Below are positions 25,725 to 36,217 of a stretch of DNA of 64,000 nt, piece by piece (position 1 is the stretch's first letter; the number at the start of each line of letters is the position of its first letter). A program made the translations under genes and the position numbers. Under the pieces are notes generated by a model. It made no database searches and was not told the origin of the DNA. It saw nothing but the letters and a program-made list of their open reading frames with translations. Source of the DNA: Marinomonas maritima (GTDB lineage Bacteria; Pseudomonadota; Gammaproteobacteria; Pseudomonadales; Marinomonadaceae). Where the stretch lies: contig NZ_JAMZEG020000003.1 of NCBI RefSeq assembly GCF_024435075.2, forward strand, positions 186,001-250,000, given 5' to 3'.

Positions 25725-28700
25725 TTTCTAAGCCGCCTGTTCGGCGGTGGAGATATAAATCGGTCTTTGATAGAAAAGGTGGTTTTTCTAAGCCGCCTGT
25801 TCGGCGGTGGAGACGCCACTTATTTAAACCGGACGGCCTTACTTTTTCTAAGCCGCCTGTTCGGCGGTGGAGAGCCAGAAGAAAAACGCATTAAAAAAAA
25901 GGCCTTTCTAAGCCGCCTGTTCGGCGGTGGAGGCGTGACCAATAACCATATTTGAAATGTAGACTTTCTAAGCCGCCTGTTCGGCGGTGGAGGTCTGGGA
26001 CAGTCAATCAATCAAAGCGTGGTTTTTCTAAGCCGCCTGTTCGGCGGTGGAGGTATTTACCTATAACAAACCATCCTTTCCATATTTCTAAGCCGCCTGT
26101 TCGGCGGTGGAGGAACCACTACCTGCTTCCCGTTTCGGTTTTTTTTTCTAAGCCGCCTGTTCGGCGGTGGAGGCTTGACCTAATTGCTCTATGTTGGTGT
26201 TACTTTTCTAAGCCGCCTGTTCGGCGGTGGAGGATATGCCGACGGGTGTTGATTCACCTGTTGTTTTCTAAGCCGCCTGTTCGGCGGTGGAGATTGCTTT
26301 TTCGCCTGTCGAGTCCACCATTCTTTTCTAAGCCGCCTGTTCGGCGGTGGAGATAACGAGGCTTTTGTAAATGGCGTACCCTCTTTTCTAAGCCGCCTGT
26401 TCGGCGGTGGAGAGACGAGCGGATAAGATCGCAAAACTTGATAATTTCTAAGCCGCCTGTTCGGCGGTGGAGTCTGAGTGGGTTTTTCTTGTTGTGCGGG
26501 AGCTTTTCTAAGCCGCCTGTTCGGCGGTGGAGTATTTTTGACGTTCCGCGCCGTTCGCTTGGTTTTTCTAAGCCGCCTGTTCGGCGGTGGAGAAGGTAAT
26601 AGAGGGAACGGGGTTCCTGTTGTTTTTCTAAGCCGCCTGTTCGGCGGTGGAGCTTAATAGCGTCACGTTCTGCGGTTGTTAGTGTTTCTAAGCCGCCTGT
26701 TCGGCGGTGGAGTACCATGTGAGCCGTTTGACGTCGCGGCGCATTTTCTAAGCCGCCTGTTCGGCGGTGGAGAAGGTGAAGGCGGCAGCGGAGCTGGTGC
26801 GGAATTTCTAAGCCGCCTGTTCGGCGGTGGAGTGACTGGAAAACAGTGGTGTCTGTTGGCGTTGTTTCTAAGCCGCCTGTTCGGCGGTGGAGTAGCGGCT
26901 AAAATCGGATGAAACATTTTTTCGTTTCTAAGCCGCCTGTTCGGCGGTGGAGCTCTAAGGTGCTTAATTTTGTTTCGTGCCGAATTTCTAAGCCGCCTGT
27001 TCGGCGGTGGAGTTAATGGAAGGGCGAGCATAGACGAGCGCCTATTTCTAAGCCGCCTGTTCGGCGGTGGAGTAAATTATTTTTACTATCGAGCGAGAAA
27101 GAGTTTTCTAAGCCGCCTGTTCGGCGGTGGAGTATTCAGATTATGAAACCTTGTGTAGCCGTGATTTCTAAGCCGCCTGTTCGGCGGTGGAGGCCAAGCA
27201 AAACAAATGACGCGCTCTATCATGTTTCTAAGCCGCCTGTTCGGCGGTGGAGAAAACCTACACGCTAATTACTCACAACACATTTTTCTAAGCCGCCTGT
27301 TCGGCGGTGGAGGTCATTGTTTAGATCCAAATTGCCAGCTTGACTTTCTAAGCCGCCTGTTCGGCGGTGGAGACGCTGAGGTTATGGCGTGGCGCTCTAA
27401 TACTTTTCTAAGCCGCCTGTTCGGCGGTGGAGGACAAGCTATAAAGATCGTCTGCCTGCTCTTTTTTCTAAGCCGCCTGTTCGGCGATGGAGCATCTGGA
27501 CTCACTCTAATACAAAATGCTGTTTTTCTAAGCCGCCTGTTCGGCGGTGGAGATAACATGGCGCAAGGCGTTTTGAATCAAAGCTTTCTAAGCCGCCTGT
27601 TCGGCGGTGGAGATGAATGGTCATCAGGTGATAGTTATGCTGTTTTTCTAAGCCGCCTGTTCGGCGGTGGAGCGCATGGTTTCATCAGAACGTAATAAAC
27701 CCACTTTCTAAGCCGCCTGTTCGGCGGTGGAGAGTTAATGGCATTATACCCATGGCGCCGTGTTTTTCTAAGCCGCCTGTTCGGCGGTGGAGCCGAAGCT
27801 GGCGGCAATGACGTTGTTGGGGGTTTTCTAAGCCGCCTGTTCGGCGGTGGAGTGTGTCTTAATACATGCGTTTTCTGTCCTTTGTTTCTAAGCCGCCTGT
27901 TCGGCGGTGGAGGAGTACGACAGCTACATATAATACTGATGAATTTTCTAAGCCGCCTGTTCGGCGGTGGAGTTGCTGCGATTGGCGGGTTCGCTATCAG
28001 TTTGTTTCTAAGCCGCCTGTTCGGCGGTGGAGGAATCGTGGGTTGTCTGTGTAGTTTATTTTGCTTTCTAAGCCGCCTGTTCGGCGGTGGAGATTTAGGG
28101 CTGCCATGGCAACTTGCAGCTTCGCTTTCTAAGCCGCCTGTTCGGCGGTGGAGTTTACAGGCGATGTTAGCGTAATGCTGATTAATTTCTAAGCCGCCTG
28201 TTCGGCGGTGGAGAAGCCGTCAGTGCGGTACTGAATCAAGCTCAGTTTCTAAGCCGCCTGTTCGGCGGTGGAGTCCGAAGGCCGTATACGGATCGCCGCC
28301 GGACTTTTCTAAGCCGCCTGTTCGGCGGTGGAGTCTGCAAGCGATGATAATTGCATACGCGAGCTTTTCTAAGCCGCCTGTTCGGCGGTGGAGGTAGAGC
28401 GCGCAAAGCTGTTCAGGAGTGGCAATTTCTAAGCCGCCTGTTCGGCGGTGGAGATAGAAGCTGGCGCGGCGGCGCTGATTCCTCTTTTCTAAGCCGCCTG
28501 TTCGGCGGTGGAGAAGAAGACCCAGTTTATTACGAGTATGTGGACTTTCTAAGCCGCCTGTTCGGCGGTGGAGATGTGGAAACCAGAATTGGCGAGATTT
28601 TAGGATTTCTAAGCCGCCTGTTCGGCGGTGGAGGCGCTCTTTGCGAAATCAATAACTGACATTCATTTCTAAGCCGCCTGTTCGGCGGTGGAGAATTGAG

Positions 28701-29355
28701 CGGGTCAAGCGCGCCCATTTTCGCATTTCTAAGCCGCCTGTTCGGCGGTGGAGAAATATTGCACGGTGTAAATGATGAATGGTCTGTTTCTAAGCCGCCT
28801 GTTCGGCGGTGGAGTCTTCGAGGCTTCATGTGACAAACACGACGAATTTCTAAGCCGCCTGTTCGGCGGTGGAGCAAAAGACCGCTTTGGTCTTGTTACG
28901 ATTCGCTTTCTAAGCCGCCTGTTCGGCGGTGGAGTACAAGGGGCTGCATTAGCCCCTTAGTTTCTATTTCTAAGCCGCCTGTTCGGCGGTGGAGCAGGAT
29001 CAAGAGTCAGTAAGTTTTTTGATTTTGTTTCTAAGCCGCCTGTTCGGCGGTGGAGTATCAATTTGATCTGAATCGGTTGTGACGGCTTTTCTAAGCCGCC
29101 TGTTCGGCGGTGGAGCAAGATGTAGCAACGAAAGCCGCATTCTCAGGTTTCTAAGCCGCCTGTTCGGCGGTGGAGGTGTTTTAGTGTCTTTTGATGTTCT
29201 AGCCATTTTTCTAAGCCGCCTGTTCGGCGGTGGAGATGCTGGCTCCTTATGCGACTTTCGCGCGTTTTTTCTAAGCCGCCTGTTCGGCGGTGGAGGATAT
29301 GCGCCCAAGTAAAAGGCGGTCATTTTGTTTCTAAGCCGCCTGTTCGGCGGTGGAG
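25725..29355 (-). repeat. Array stratum 2: 61 repeats of the G26 form
   Basis: Repeats 8 to 68 all end GGTGGAG (position 26 is G on the plus strand; position 3 of the repeat in crRNA sense is C). The only other change seen is GGCGATGG in the repeat at 27465-27492. Confidence 0.93.
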
Positions 29356-29387
29356 AAAGGAACCACTATGGCGTGGTTGCGTCATGT

Positions 29388-32300
29388 TTTCTAAGCCGCC
29401 TGTTCGGCGGTGAAGGACACTAGAAAGCGCATTAACCGTATATCCGATTTCTAAGCCGCCTGTTCGGCGGTGAAGAAGCCATTGTAAAGCTAGAAGCGTT
29501 TGTAAATTTTCTAAGCCGCCTGTTCGGCGGTGAAGGTGAAGAGTGTGAGTTCGACTGCACCGCGATATTTCTAAGCCGCCTGTTCGGCGGTGAAGCGGAC
29601 GCAGGAACAAAAGCTCTTGTGCTGGCGTTTCTAAGCCGCCTGTTCGGCGGTGAAGCTGTCAGTGTTACTAAAGAAGTAGCTCAAACATTTCTAAGCCGCC
29701 TGTTCGGCGGTGAAGCATCTGGACTCACTCTAATGCAATATGCTGTTTTTCTAAGCCGCCTGTTCGGCGGTGAAGACTCATGAACGGGTTTTAGCGTGTC
29801 TATTGTATTTTCTAAGCCGCCTGTTCGGCGGTGAAGTAAATTGGTAATACATTAGCGTTACTTTGTTTTTTCTAAGCCGCCTGTTCGGCGGTGAAGTGAT
29901 TTAAGCTGACTTTTGATTCAATTGTGTTTTTCTAAGCCGCCTGTTCGGCGGTGAAGTCTCCATTACATGACGCTGACATTCTATGAGTTTTCTAAGCCGC
30001 CTGTTCGGCGGTGAAGACGGAATTCGGCGCGTTGAGTGAAGCGATGGATTTCTAAGCCGCCTGTTCGGCGGTGAAGACAGAACTTTCAAAAGCATTACGA
30101 GCGTTGTGTTTCTAAGCCGCCTGTTCGGCGGTGAAGAGGCGCTAAAAGACGCAACGGAGGGCGCTACTTTTCTAAGCCGCCTGTTCGGCGGTGAAGCGAA
30201 AGAATGCGACAGCCTTCGAGGCATGTATTTTCTAAGCCGCCTGTTCGGCGGTGAAGGTTGGGCAATGCGGACAAAAAGGCGTCGTTCGTTTCTAAGCCGC
30301 CTGTTCGGCGGTGAAGCTGAATGTAGTAGCCATACGAGCCAATGGCGCGTTTCTAAGCCGCCTGTTCGGCGGTGAAGCAACCCTTGTTGATAGTTGGGTT
30401 ATCCCAAAATTTCTAAGCCGCCTGTTCGGCGGTGAAGCTACTAGAGCTCTAAATCCTGCCTCGGTCATTTTTCTAAGCCGCCTGTTCGGCGGTGAAGATA
30501 TCTGGTTGCCATATATACAAATCTGATCATTTCTAAGCCGCCTGTTCGGCGGTGAAGTAAACAGGTACTCCCACAAATTCACGCCCGATTTTCTAAGCCG
30601 CCTGTTCGGCGGTGAAGTGTACTAAAAACGCTTTCCGATAAATACCCACTTTCTAAGCCGCCTGTTCGGCGGTGAAGATTGGTGTTGATGAAGCAAGCCA
30701 AGAGCTATTTTTCTAAGCCGCCTGTTCGGCGGTGAAGGGATCGATGTGTCAAAGGGTAACAAAGGCTACTTTCTAAGCCGCCTGTTCGGCGGTGAAGTTT
30801 CTTTCCCGTTCGCTCTCCTGCCATCACTTTTTCTAAGCCGCCTGTTCGGCGGTGAAGTAAGAGAATCGAAATTAATCGACTCATGAACGTTTCTAAGCCG
30901 CCTGTTCGGCGGTGAAGTTATAATGTTCGCCCTTCTTAAAAGGGTTTGTTTTCTAAGCCGCCTGTTCGGCGGTGAAGAATCACTTAAACCACTTTACGAA
31001 GAAAAAGACTTTCTAAGCCGCCTGTTCGGCGGTGAAGACCCCTCATCAATGTAGAACCCGCCAGCGTCATTTCTAAGCCGCCTGTTCGGCGGTGAAGATT
31101 ACGACGGTGTTGAATTTAACATTCCTCTTTTTCTAAGCCGCCTGTTCGGCGGTGAAGAACACGCTGACGCCCAACCATTTTGCGCTGATTTTCTAAGCCG
31201 CCTGTTCGGCGGTGAAGAAGAAATAATGGCAATAAATGCGGTTTACAATTTTCTAAGCCGCCTGTTCGGCGGTGAAGATTATTTGTTCGCGGCTAAGATA
31301 AGTTTTCTCTTTCTAAGCCGCCTGTTCGGCGGTGAAGCTCTGACGATAGCGACGGCATTAGATAGCAAATTTCTAAGCCGCCTGTTCGGCGGTGAAGATA
31401 TTAGCCCCTATCCTAAAATCAATCCAATTTTTCTAAGCCGCCTGTTCGGCGGTGAAGCTACTAGAGCTCTAAATCCTGCCTCGGTCATTTTTCTAAGCCG
31501 CCTGTTCGGCGGTGAAGGCGGCTACTAGCGTAACCGACGCGGCCGATCATTTCTAAGCCGCCTGTTCGGCGGTGAAGTCCAAACGCTGTATACGGATCGC
31601 CGCCAGATTTTTCTAAGCCGCCTGTTCGGCGGTGAAGAAGAGATCCTCGGAAACGACCGAGCTAGGTGATTTCTAAGCCGCCTGTTCGGCGGTGAAGGGA
31701 TCGGCAATGCCAGACACCGCAACGGGATCTTTCTAAGCCGCCTGTTCGGCGGTGAAGTCTATTCTCGACAGCAATACAGTAATAGCAGCTTTCTAAGCCG
31801 CCTGTTCGGCGGTGAAGATGACAACGTCAGACCAAGGAAACCAGCCGCTTTTCTAAGCCGCCTGTTCGGCGGTGAAGTTGGTGGTTTTGCTATAAGTTTG
31901 GGCAGTCTTTTTCTAAGCCGCCTGTTCGGCGGTGAAGACGGGGCAACTCCCAGACGCTCAATTAATAGATTTCTAAGCCGCCTGTTCGGCGGTGAAGTAA
32001 ACAGGTACTCCCACAAATTCACGCCCGATTTTCTAAGCCGCCTGTTCGGCGGTGAAGTTTTTGATTCGGATGTTGGCGGCTTAATAGAGTTTCTAAGCCG
32101 CCTGTTCGGCGGTGAAGAATAGTCCACTTCAAGAAGCAATAAGTTTTGCTTTCTAAGCCGCCTGTTCGGCGGTGAAGTAATGAACGTATTTACAGCAACA
32201 GGTAATTTATTTCTAAGCCGCCTGTTCGGCGGTGAAGAGTGATAGCAGCGGCCGTTCAAAGTGCCGCTGTTTCTAAGCCGCCTGTTCGGCGGTGAAGATG

Positions 32301-33557
32301 CTTGAGATCTCATCAAAGTGCGCGTAGGTTTTCTAAGCCGCCTGTTCGGCGGTGAAGATGCCCGTCATCACATGGCGCAAATTGCCCACTTTCTAAGCCG
32401 CCTGTTCGGCGGTGAAGATTCTCTCCCAGAAAAATTCTACATCGATTGCTTTCTAAGCCGCCTGTTCGGCGGTGAAGTGACCATCGATGAATACATCGCC
32501 TGACATCTTTTTCTAAGCCGCCTGTTCGGCGGTGAAGGTTGCGTCATCATCTGTATACATTTCCAACATTTTCTAAGCCGCCTGTTCGGCGGTGAAGCAA
32601 TCAATATGCCGTACTGGAACGACCTTACATTTCTAAGCCGCCTGTTCGGCGGTGAAGCTGATGCGGGTTGGACGGGTATTAGCAATACTTTTCTAAGCCG
32701 CCTGTTCGGCGGTGAAGGATGCAGCAGAGAAAACTAGGGCACTAACTCATTTCTAAGCCGCCTGTTCGGCGGTGAAGTTGGACACACACTTTTCAGACAA
32801 TTCAGCCAATTTCTAAGCCGCCTGTTCGGCGGTGAAGTGTCATCAAAAGACAAAGACGGAAACCCAACGTTTCTAAGCCGCCTGTTCGGCGGTGAAGATG
32901 GAAGGGTGCTGTAGTCCCCGAAACACTATTTTCTAAGCCGCCTGTTCGGCGGTGAAGCAAAGCGGCAATTTTGGGCGCTGACTATGAATTTTCTAAGCCG
33001 CCTGTTCGGCGGTGAAGTGTGTCTTAATACATGCGTTTTCTGTCCTTTGTTTCTAAGCCGCCTGTTCGGCGGTGAAGACCGTACAGTCGAGCCATGTTTG
33101 TATCATGTTTTTCTAAGCCGCCTGTTCGGCGGTGAAGAAGACGAAATTACAAGAGCGTTTGACATTTCTTTTCTAAGCCGCCTGTTCGGCGGTGAAGTTC
33201 CTATCAATGAGCAAACTGTATTTATTGTTTTTCTAAGCCGCCTGTTCGGCGGTGAAGGCCTTTACGAGTTGAGCAGGTGTATTCACGTATTTCTAAGCCG
33301 CCTGTTCGGCGGTGAAGCTGCTGCGTCAGTGCCAGTTGTTCCCGCAGCTTTTCTAAGCCGCCTGTTCGGCGGTGAAGGCGCTGGCAGAGACGGGCGTAAG
33401 TACAAAGTATTTCTAAGCCGCCTGTTCGGCGGTGAAGGATGGTAGAATTATTTGCGCCCTCATCTTATTTTTCTAAGCCGCCTGTTCGGCGGTGAAGAGG
33501 AATGTCTAAATAGTCATTTGCTGGAATCGTTTCTAAGCCGCCTGTTCGGCGGTGAAG
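29388..33557 (-). repeat. Array stratum 3: 70 repeats of the A26 form
   Basis: Repeats 69 to 138, up to the leader, all end GGTGAAG, the form of repeat 7. The switch between 29355 and 29388 is sharp, with no mixing on either side. Confidence 0.93.
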
Positions 33558-33573
33558 TAGAGAAAATTAGCAT

Positions 33574-33586
33574 TAAGTATCTGATT
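33574..33586 (-). promoter_or_regulatory. IHF-like site in the leader
   Basis: AATCAGATACTTA on the minus strand fits the IHF consensus WATCARNNNNTTR at every fixed position. It is 17 bp from the first repeat. IHF bends the leader for spacer integration by Cas1-Cas2/3 in type I-F. Confidence 0.68.
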
Positions 33587-33596
33587 GTTAAAGAAC
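33585..33596 (-). promoter_or_regulatory. boxA-like antitermination motif in the leader
   Basis: GTTCTTTAACAA on the minus strand, against the rRNA boxA core GCTCTTTAACAA: one mismatch. It lies upstream of the first repeat in the transcribed direction. boxA recruits the Nus factors and blocks Rho; boxA motifs have been reported in CRISPR leaders. Confidence 0.62.
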
Positions 33597-33636
33597 TTTG
33601 TATCTTTTGGGGAAAAATACCCTTTTTCAAACAAGA

Positions 33637-33670
33637 AATGCCAAGCCCCTATTTATAAGGGCTTGGCATT
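33637..33670 (-). terminator. Hairpin after cas6f, probable cas operon terminator
   Basis: A 12-bp perfect stem AATGCCAAGCCC/GGGCTTGGCATT with a 10-nt loop, 17 bp past the cas6f stop. On the minus strand it is followed by TTTCTTGTTTG, a modest T run. It likely separates the cas transcript from the array transcript. Confidence 0.75.
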
Positions 33671-33686
33671 AGGTCGAAAAAAAGGG

Positions 33687-34247
33687 TTAAAACCAAGGCA
33701 AGGTACTGATGGCGCTTAATCCGTATTTGGAGAAGTTCGCCGCCTCGTCTTTTGATGCGGTTATGGTTTGCTTAATAAACAATGGAAACTGTTGATCCCC
33801 TGTTGATTTGCTTTTGATTCTGACAAAAGGCAGTTCCGATTGCTTTTCAGCTTCTTTGGGAATACGTTTCACCGCTTCTTCGTAAGTGAGGTCATGGCGT
33901 TTCATTGCTCGGCGACGCAGCTGGTCAGCGTTGCTTTTCACGTGAACTCGCTTAACAAGGCAAAACTCATTGGTACTTGGAATTTGAGTTACCTTGGTGA
34001 CTGAGGTGAAGTCCCCTAAACCACGCCGCCATGGTAAGGCTTCAAGTTCTTCTAAACGACCTTGTAAGCCATGTAAACGGAGTTTGTCTCCCAAGCTTTT
34101 TTTGGTGGCGTTTGGAAAGCTCACGCCAATGTCATTTTGAGAGACTTCCACCAGGGCTCGATGCAGTTTGCTGAACAGCGCATTCATCAAGATAGGCTTA
34201 GTAAACTCTGGGTCTTCCAAAATGGTAATGTCCAGATAGTAGTCCAT
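33687..34247 (-). CDS. cas6f: Cas6f (Csy4) CRISPR RNA endonuclease
   Basis: Cuts the repeat hairpin in the pre-crRNA and stays bound to the 3' stem as part of the Csy complex. 186 residues from MDYYLDITILEDPEF, as in P. aeruginosa Csy4; the catalytic His falls at residue 29 (KLHRAL), its known position. The arginine-rich helix (QLRRRAMKRH) that grips the RNA stem is present near residues 115-125. Start is the ATG at 34247 with AAGGAGAGG upstream. It is last in the cas operon, 11 bp after csy3. Confidence 0.95.
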   Translation of the reverse strand: MDYYLDITILEDPEFTKPILMNALFSKLHRALVEVSQNDIGVSFPNATKKSLGDKLRLHGLQGRLEELEALPWRRGLGDFTSVTKVTQIPSTNEFCLVKRVHVKSNADQLRRRAMKRHDLTYEEAVKRIPKEAEKQSELPFVRIKSKSTGDQQFPLFIKQTITASKDEAANFSKYGLSAISTLPWF

Positions 34248-34257
34248 AACCTCTCCT

Positions 34258-35262
34258 TTACGCGTCCGATTTTCCGCCAAACACGCCACCACGAATCAAG
34301 TTCGCAATAACGTAATGTTGTTGCTCTGTTTCTGGCGCTTGACCTTTTTCCATCCATTTATCAAACAAAGTATAAAAGTCATCTTTGTTGCTACGGTAGG
34401 CTTTACCACGACTAGTAACAGAGCCAAACGGTTCGGCAGAAATAGGACCAATCTCTTCGGAGCCTTGATACCAAGTGTCGACTGTGCGAATGGCATTGCC
34501 GATTTTTTGCGAATGTAAAGCGGCGGTGCCGTCTACGTGATACAACACCTTGCTCTTGCGCGAATTACCATCCAAAACAAGCTCTTGAGACGGAAAGACT
34601 TCTTGCCCTTCACCCAGTTTTACAAAGGCTTCAACTTGGAAGTAGGTAAACGTATCGCTGGTCAGACCTTTTTGAATTTGGTCAGCAAAGGCTTTTAAAT
34701 CATCACTTTGGTAATCAAAATCCCGAAGCGCTAGGTCGTACCCGTTGAAAACCCACGTCGAGTTACCTTCTTTATTTTTTTGCGTCACACGAATAGAGAT
34801 GTCTTCCGCACCAACACGGTTACGCCATAGAAAGCGGCCATTAGCAATGTTAGAAGCATAACGATGCGCCAATACGGCAAAAGACTGCTCTTCAATATAA
34901 GACTGAATCGTGCTACTCAATACGGCTTGATAGTCTGGGCTGTTACACGCAGAAGGCGTTGCTAGGTCGCCCAATACTCGTAAACTAAACACGACTTTTA
35001 ATGTGTCGCTGTCAAATGGCAAAGCGGCGTTATCGACTTTTTGTAGGTTCGCCTTGTTCACTTCTTGGTCTAGCTTAGCCGGATCATTTAGAATGACGTT
35101 TTTTTGGCGATTGGAAATAGTACCTCGTACTGATTTTTCTTGTAACGCTATCGGTTTCCATTCACCGTCTGGCTTAGCCCAATTCCCTGCGAACAACAAA
35201 CCATCTGAATTTGCCAGTTTACGTTCGAATGCCAATACGGATGCGGTTTTTACTGCTGCCAT
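34258..35262 (-). CDS. csy3: Cas7f (Csy3) backbone protein of the Csy complex
   Basis: 334 residues; six copies line the crRNA in the type I-F surveillance complex. The N terminus AAVKTASVLAFERKLANSDG (20 residues) and the middle FLWRNRVGAEDISIRVT are typical of Csy3. The ATG at 35262 has GAGGAG upstream and is two bases past the csy2 stop. An upstream in-frame ATG would include the ribosome site. Confidence 0.95.
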   Translation of the reverse strand: MAAVKTASVLAFERKLANSDGLLFAGNWAKPDGEWKPIALQEKSVRGTISNRQKNVILNDPAKLDQEVNKANLQKVDNAALPFDSDTLKVVFSLRVLGDLATPSACNSPDYQAVLSSTIQSYIEEQSFAVLAHRYASNIANGRFLWRNRVGAEDISIRVTQKNKEGNSTWVFNGYDLALRDFDYQSDDLKAFADQIQKGLTSDTFTYFQVEAFVKLGEGQEVFPSQELVLDGNSRKSKVLYHVDGTAALHSQKIGNAIRTVDTWYQGSEEIGPISAEPFGSVTSRGKAYRSNKDDFYTLFDKWMEKGQAPETEQQHYVIANLIRGGVFGGKSDA

Positions 35263-35263
35263 G

Positions 35264-36217
35264 CTATTTCTCCTCAATGGTTTGGTTTGTTTCGTTGTTT
35301 AACAAAATGGGGGTTTCTGGTTGATAATCGTTTTTACAAAGGTAAAGCGCGTTGTCTGCTTGGTATTCTTGATGCCAAAAAAGGTGCTTCAAATCGTCTA
35401 TTCGATGTGGGCTGATCCATTGGCCCAGAGAGTAAATCGATTCAACAAATTGCACAGGACAAGAACGATCTCGCACGTTCCCCACTTGGCCCGCTTCGTA
35501 CAAATCGGATATTCCCTGATAGCCAACCACGATAGGCTTGAGCCAACCGGTGTAATCCAATCTATCCACGGTCCATTCAGCCTTGTCGCCCTTTGGCTTA
35601 GAGGACATTTTTCGAGTACTAAAATCTAAAAATGCATCTAACGGTGCTTTTTGTGTTTTTTCTATATGGTCTTTAAGCACATCATCACGACTGACTAAAG
35701 CAAACCCAGGAAGCAATTTTCGTAAGAAAGATTTTCGTGTGGCTGGCTCCCGATTTATTGAGCTAATATCCTTGATAAGTTCAACACTGCCGATACTCTG
35801 CACTGTGCCACCAGCAACTCTTGATGCCGCCAAAGCGTCTTCGATACATTCAGCAAGTTCGTCCTCAACCGATGGTGGCGTCGGGCCAGATAGTGCAATC
35901 AGAAGCGTCACATCCATGCGCATTTTGCCTTCTTCATTAAAAGGCGCGGTACTTCCATCTTTCGTAAGAGGATTACGAGTCAGTGCAAAATAGTTTTCTC
36001 GACTCATGTTGTTGCTATGAGACTGCACTTGGCTGGCGTGGCAAATCACCGCACAACCTGTCAGTGTTAATCTATCAGAAACACGGGCTTGGACTTTTCT
36101 TTGCAAGGCGTGAGTTAACCCCAAAAAGCTGGTCATGGCAGGAAAACCCCACGTTAAACCGGCAATGGCATTGGCCCCTTCGACATTGAGGTGTCTAATT
36201 ACAAGTAATTTATCCAT
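35264..36217 (-). CDS. csy2: Cas5f (Csy2) protein of the Csy complex
   Basis: 317 residues. The RAMP-type N terminus LLVIRHLNVEGANAIAG and the WGFPAMTSFLGLTHALQRK segment are the usual Csy2 marks. It caps the 5' handle of the crRNA together with Csy1. Its ATG overlaps the csy1 stop by one base (TAATG). Confidence 0.95.
   Translation of the reverse strand: MDKLLVIRHLNVEGANAIAGLTWGFPAMTSFLGLTHALQRKVQARVSDRLTLTGCAVICHASQVQSHSNNMSRENYFALTRNPLTKDGSTAPFNEEGKMRMDVTLLIALSGPTPPSVEDELAECIEDALAASRVAGGTVQSIGSVELIKDISSINREPATRKSFLRKLLPGFALVSRDDVLKDHIEKTQKAPLDAFLDFSTRKMSSKPKGDKAEWTVDRLDYTGWLKPIVVGYQGISDLYEAGQVGNVRDRSCPVQFVESIYSLGQWISPHRIDDLKHLFWHQEYQADNALYLCKNDYQPETPILLNNETNQTIEEK

Larger units (their letters stand above)
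25305..33557 (-). CRISPR. Type I-F CRISPR array, 138 repeats and 137 spacers
   Basis: Period 60 bp: 28-bp repeats (plus strand starts TTTCTAAGCCGCCTGT, ends TCGGCGGTG[A/G]AG) and 32-bp spacers, five of them 33 bp. The repeat is the reverse complement of the I-F type; its hairpin is CCGCC/GGCGG and the 5' handle left by Cas6f would be CTTAGAAA. Transcription therefore runs right to left, from the leader at 33558-33636 next to cas6f. The count comes from first repeat 25305 to last repeat 33530 (8225 bp, five extra bases, so 137 periods). The left end is the old end, with degenerate repeats. The array targets cannot be named without a search. Confidence 0.98.
33558..33636 (-). promoter_or_regulatory. 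CRISPR leader
   Basis: 79 AT-rich bases between the first repeat and the hairpin after cas6f. It carries a boxA-like motif and an IHF-like site (separate entries). A promoter must lie here or inside cas6f; the best -35 is TTGAAA (plus 33625-33630), with no good -10. Confidence 0.8.

Noticed and set aside
25457..33658. Dozens of open frames with repeated SPPNRRLRK, HRRTGGLE, FLSRLFGG and KPPVRRWR
   Set aside because: They are translations of the 28-bp CRISPR repeat in its frames, kept open because the 60-bp period is a multiple of three. Not proteins.
33637..33670. Hairpin as an extra CRISPR repeat or tracrRNA-like element
   Set aside because: It shares no sequence with the repeat; stem position after cas6f fits a terminator.
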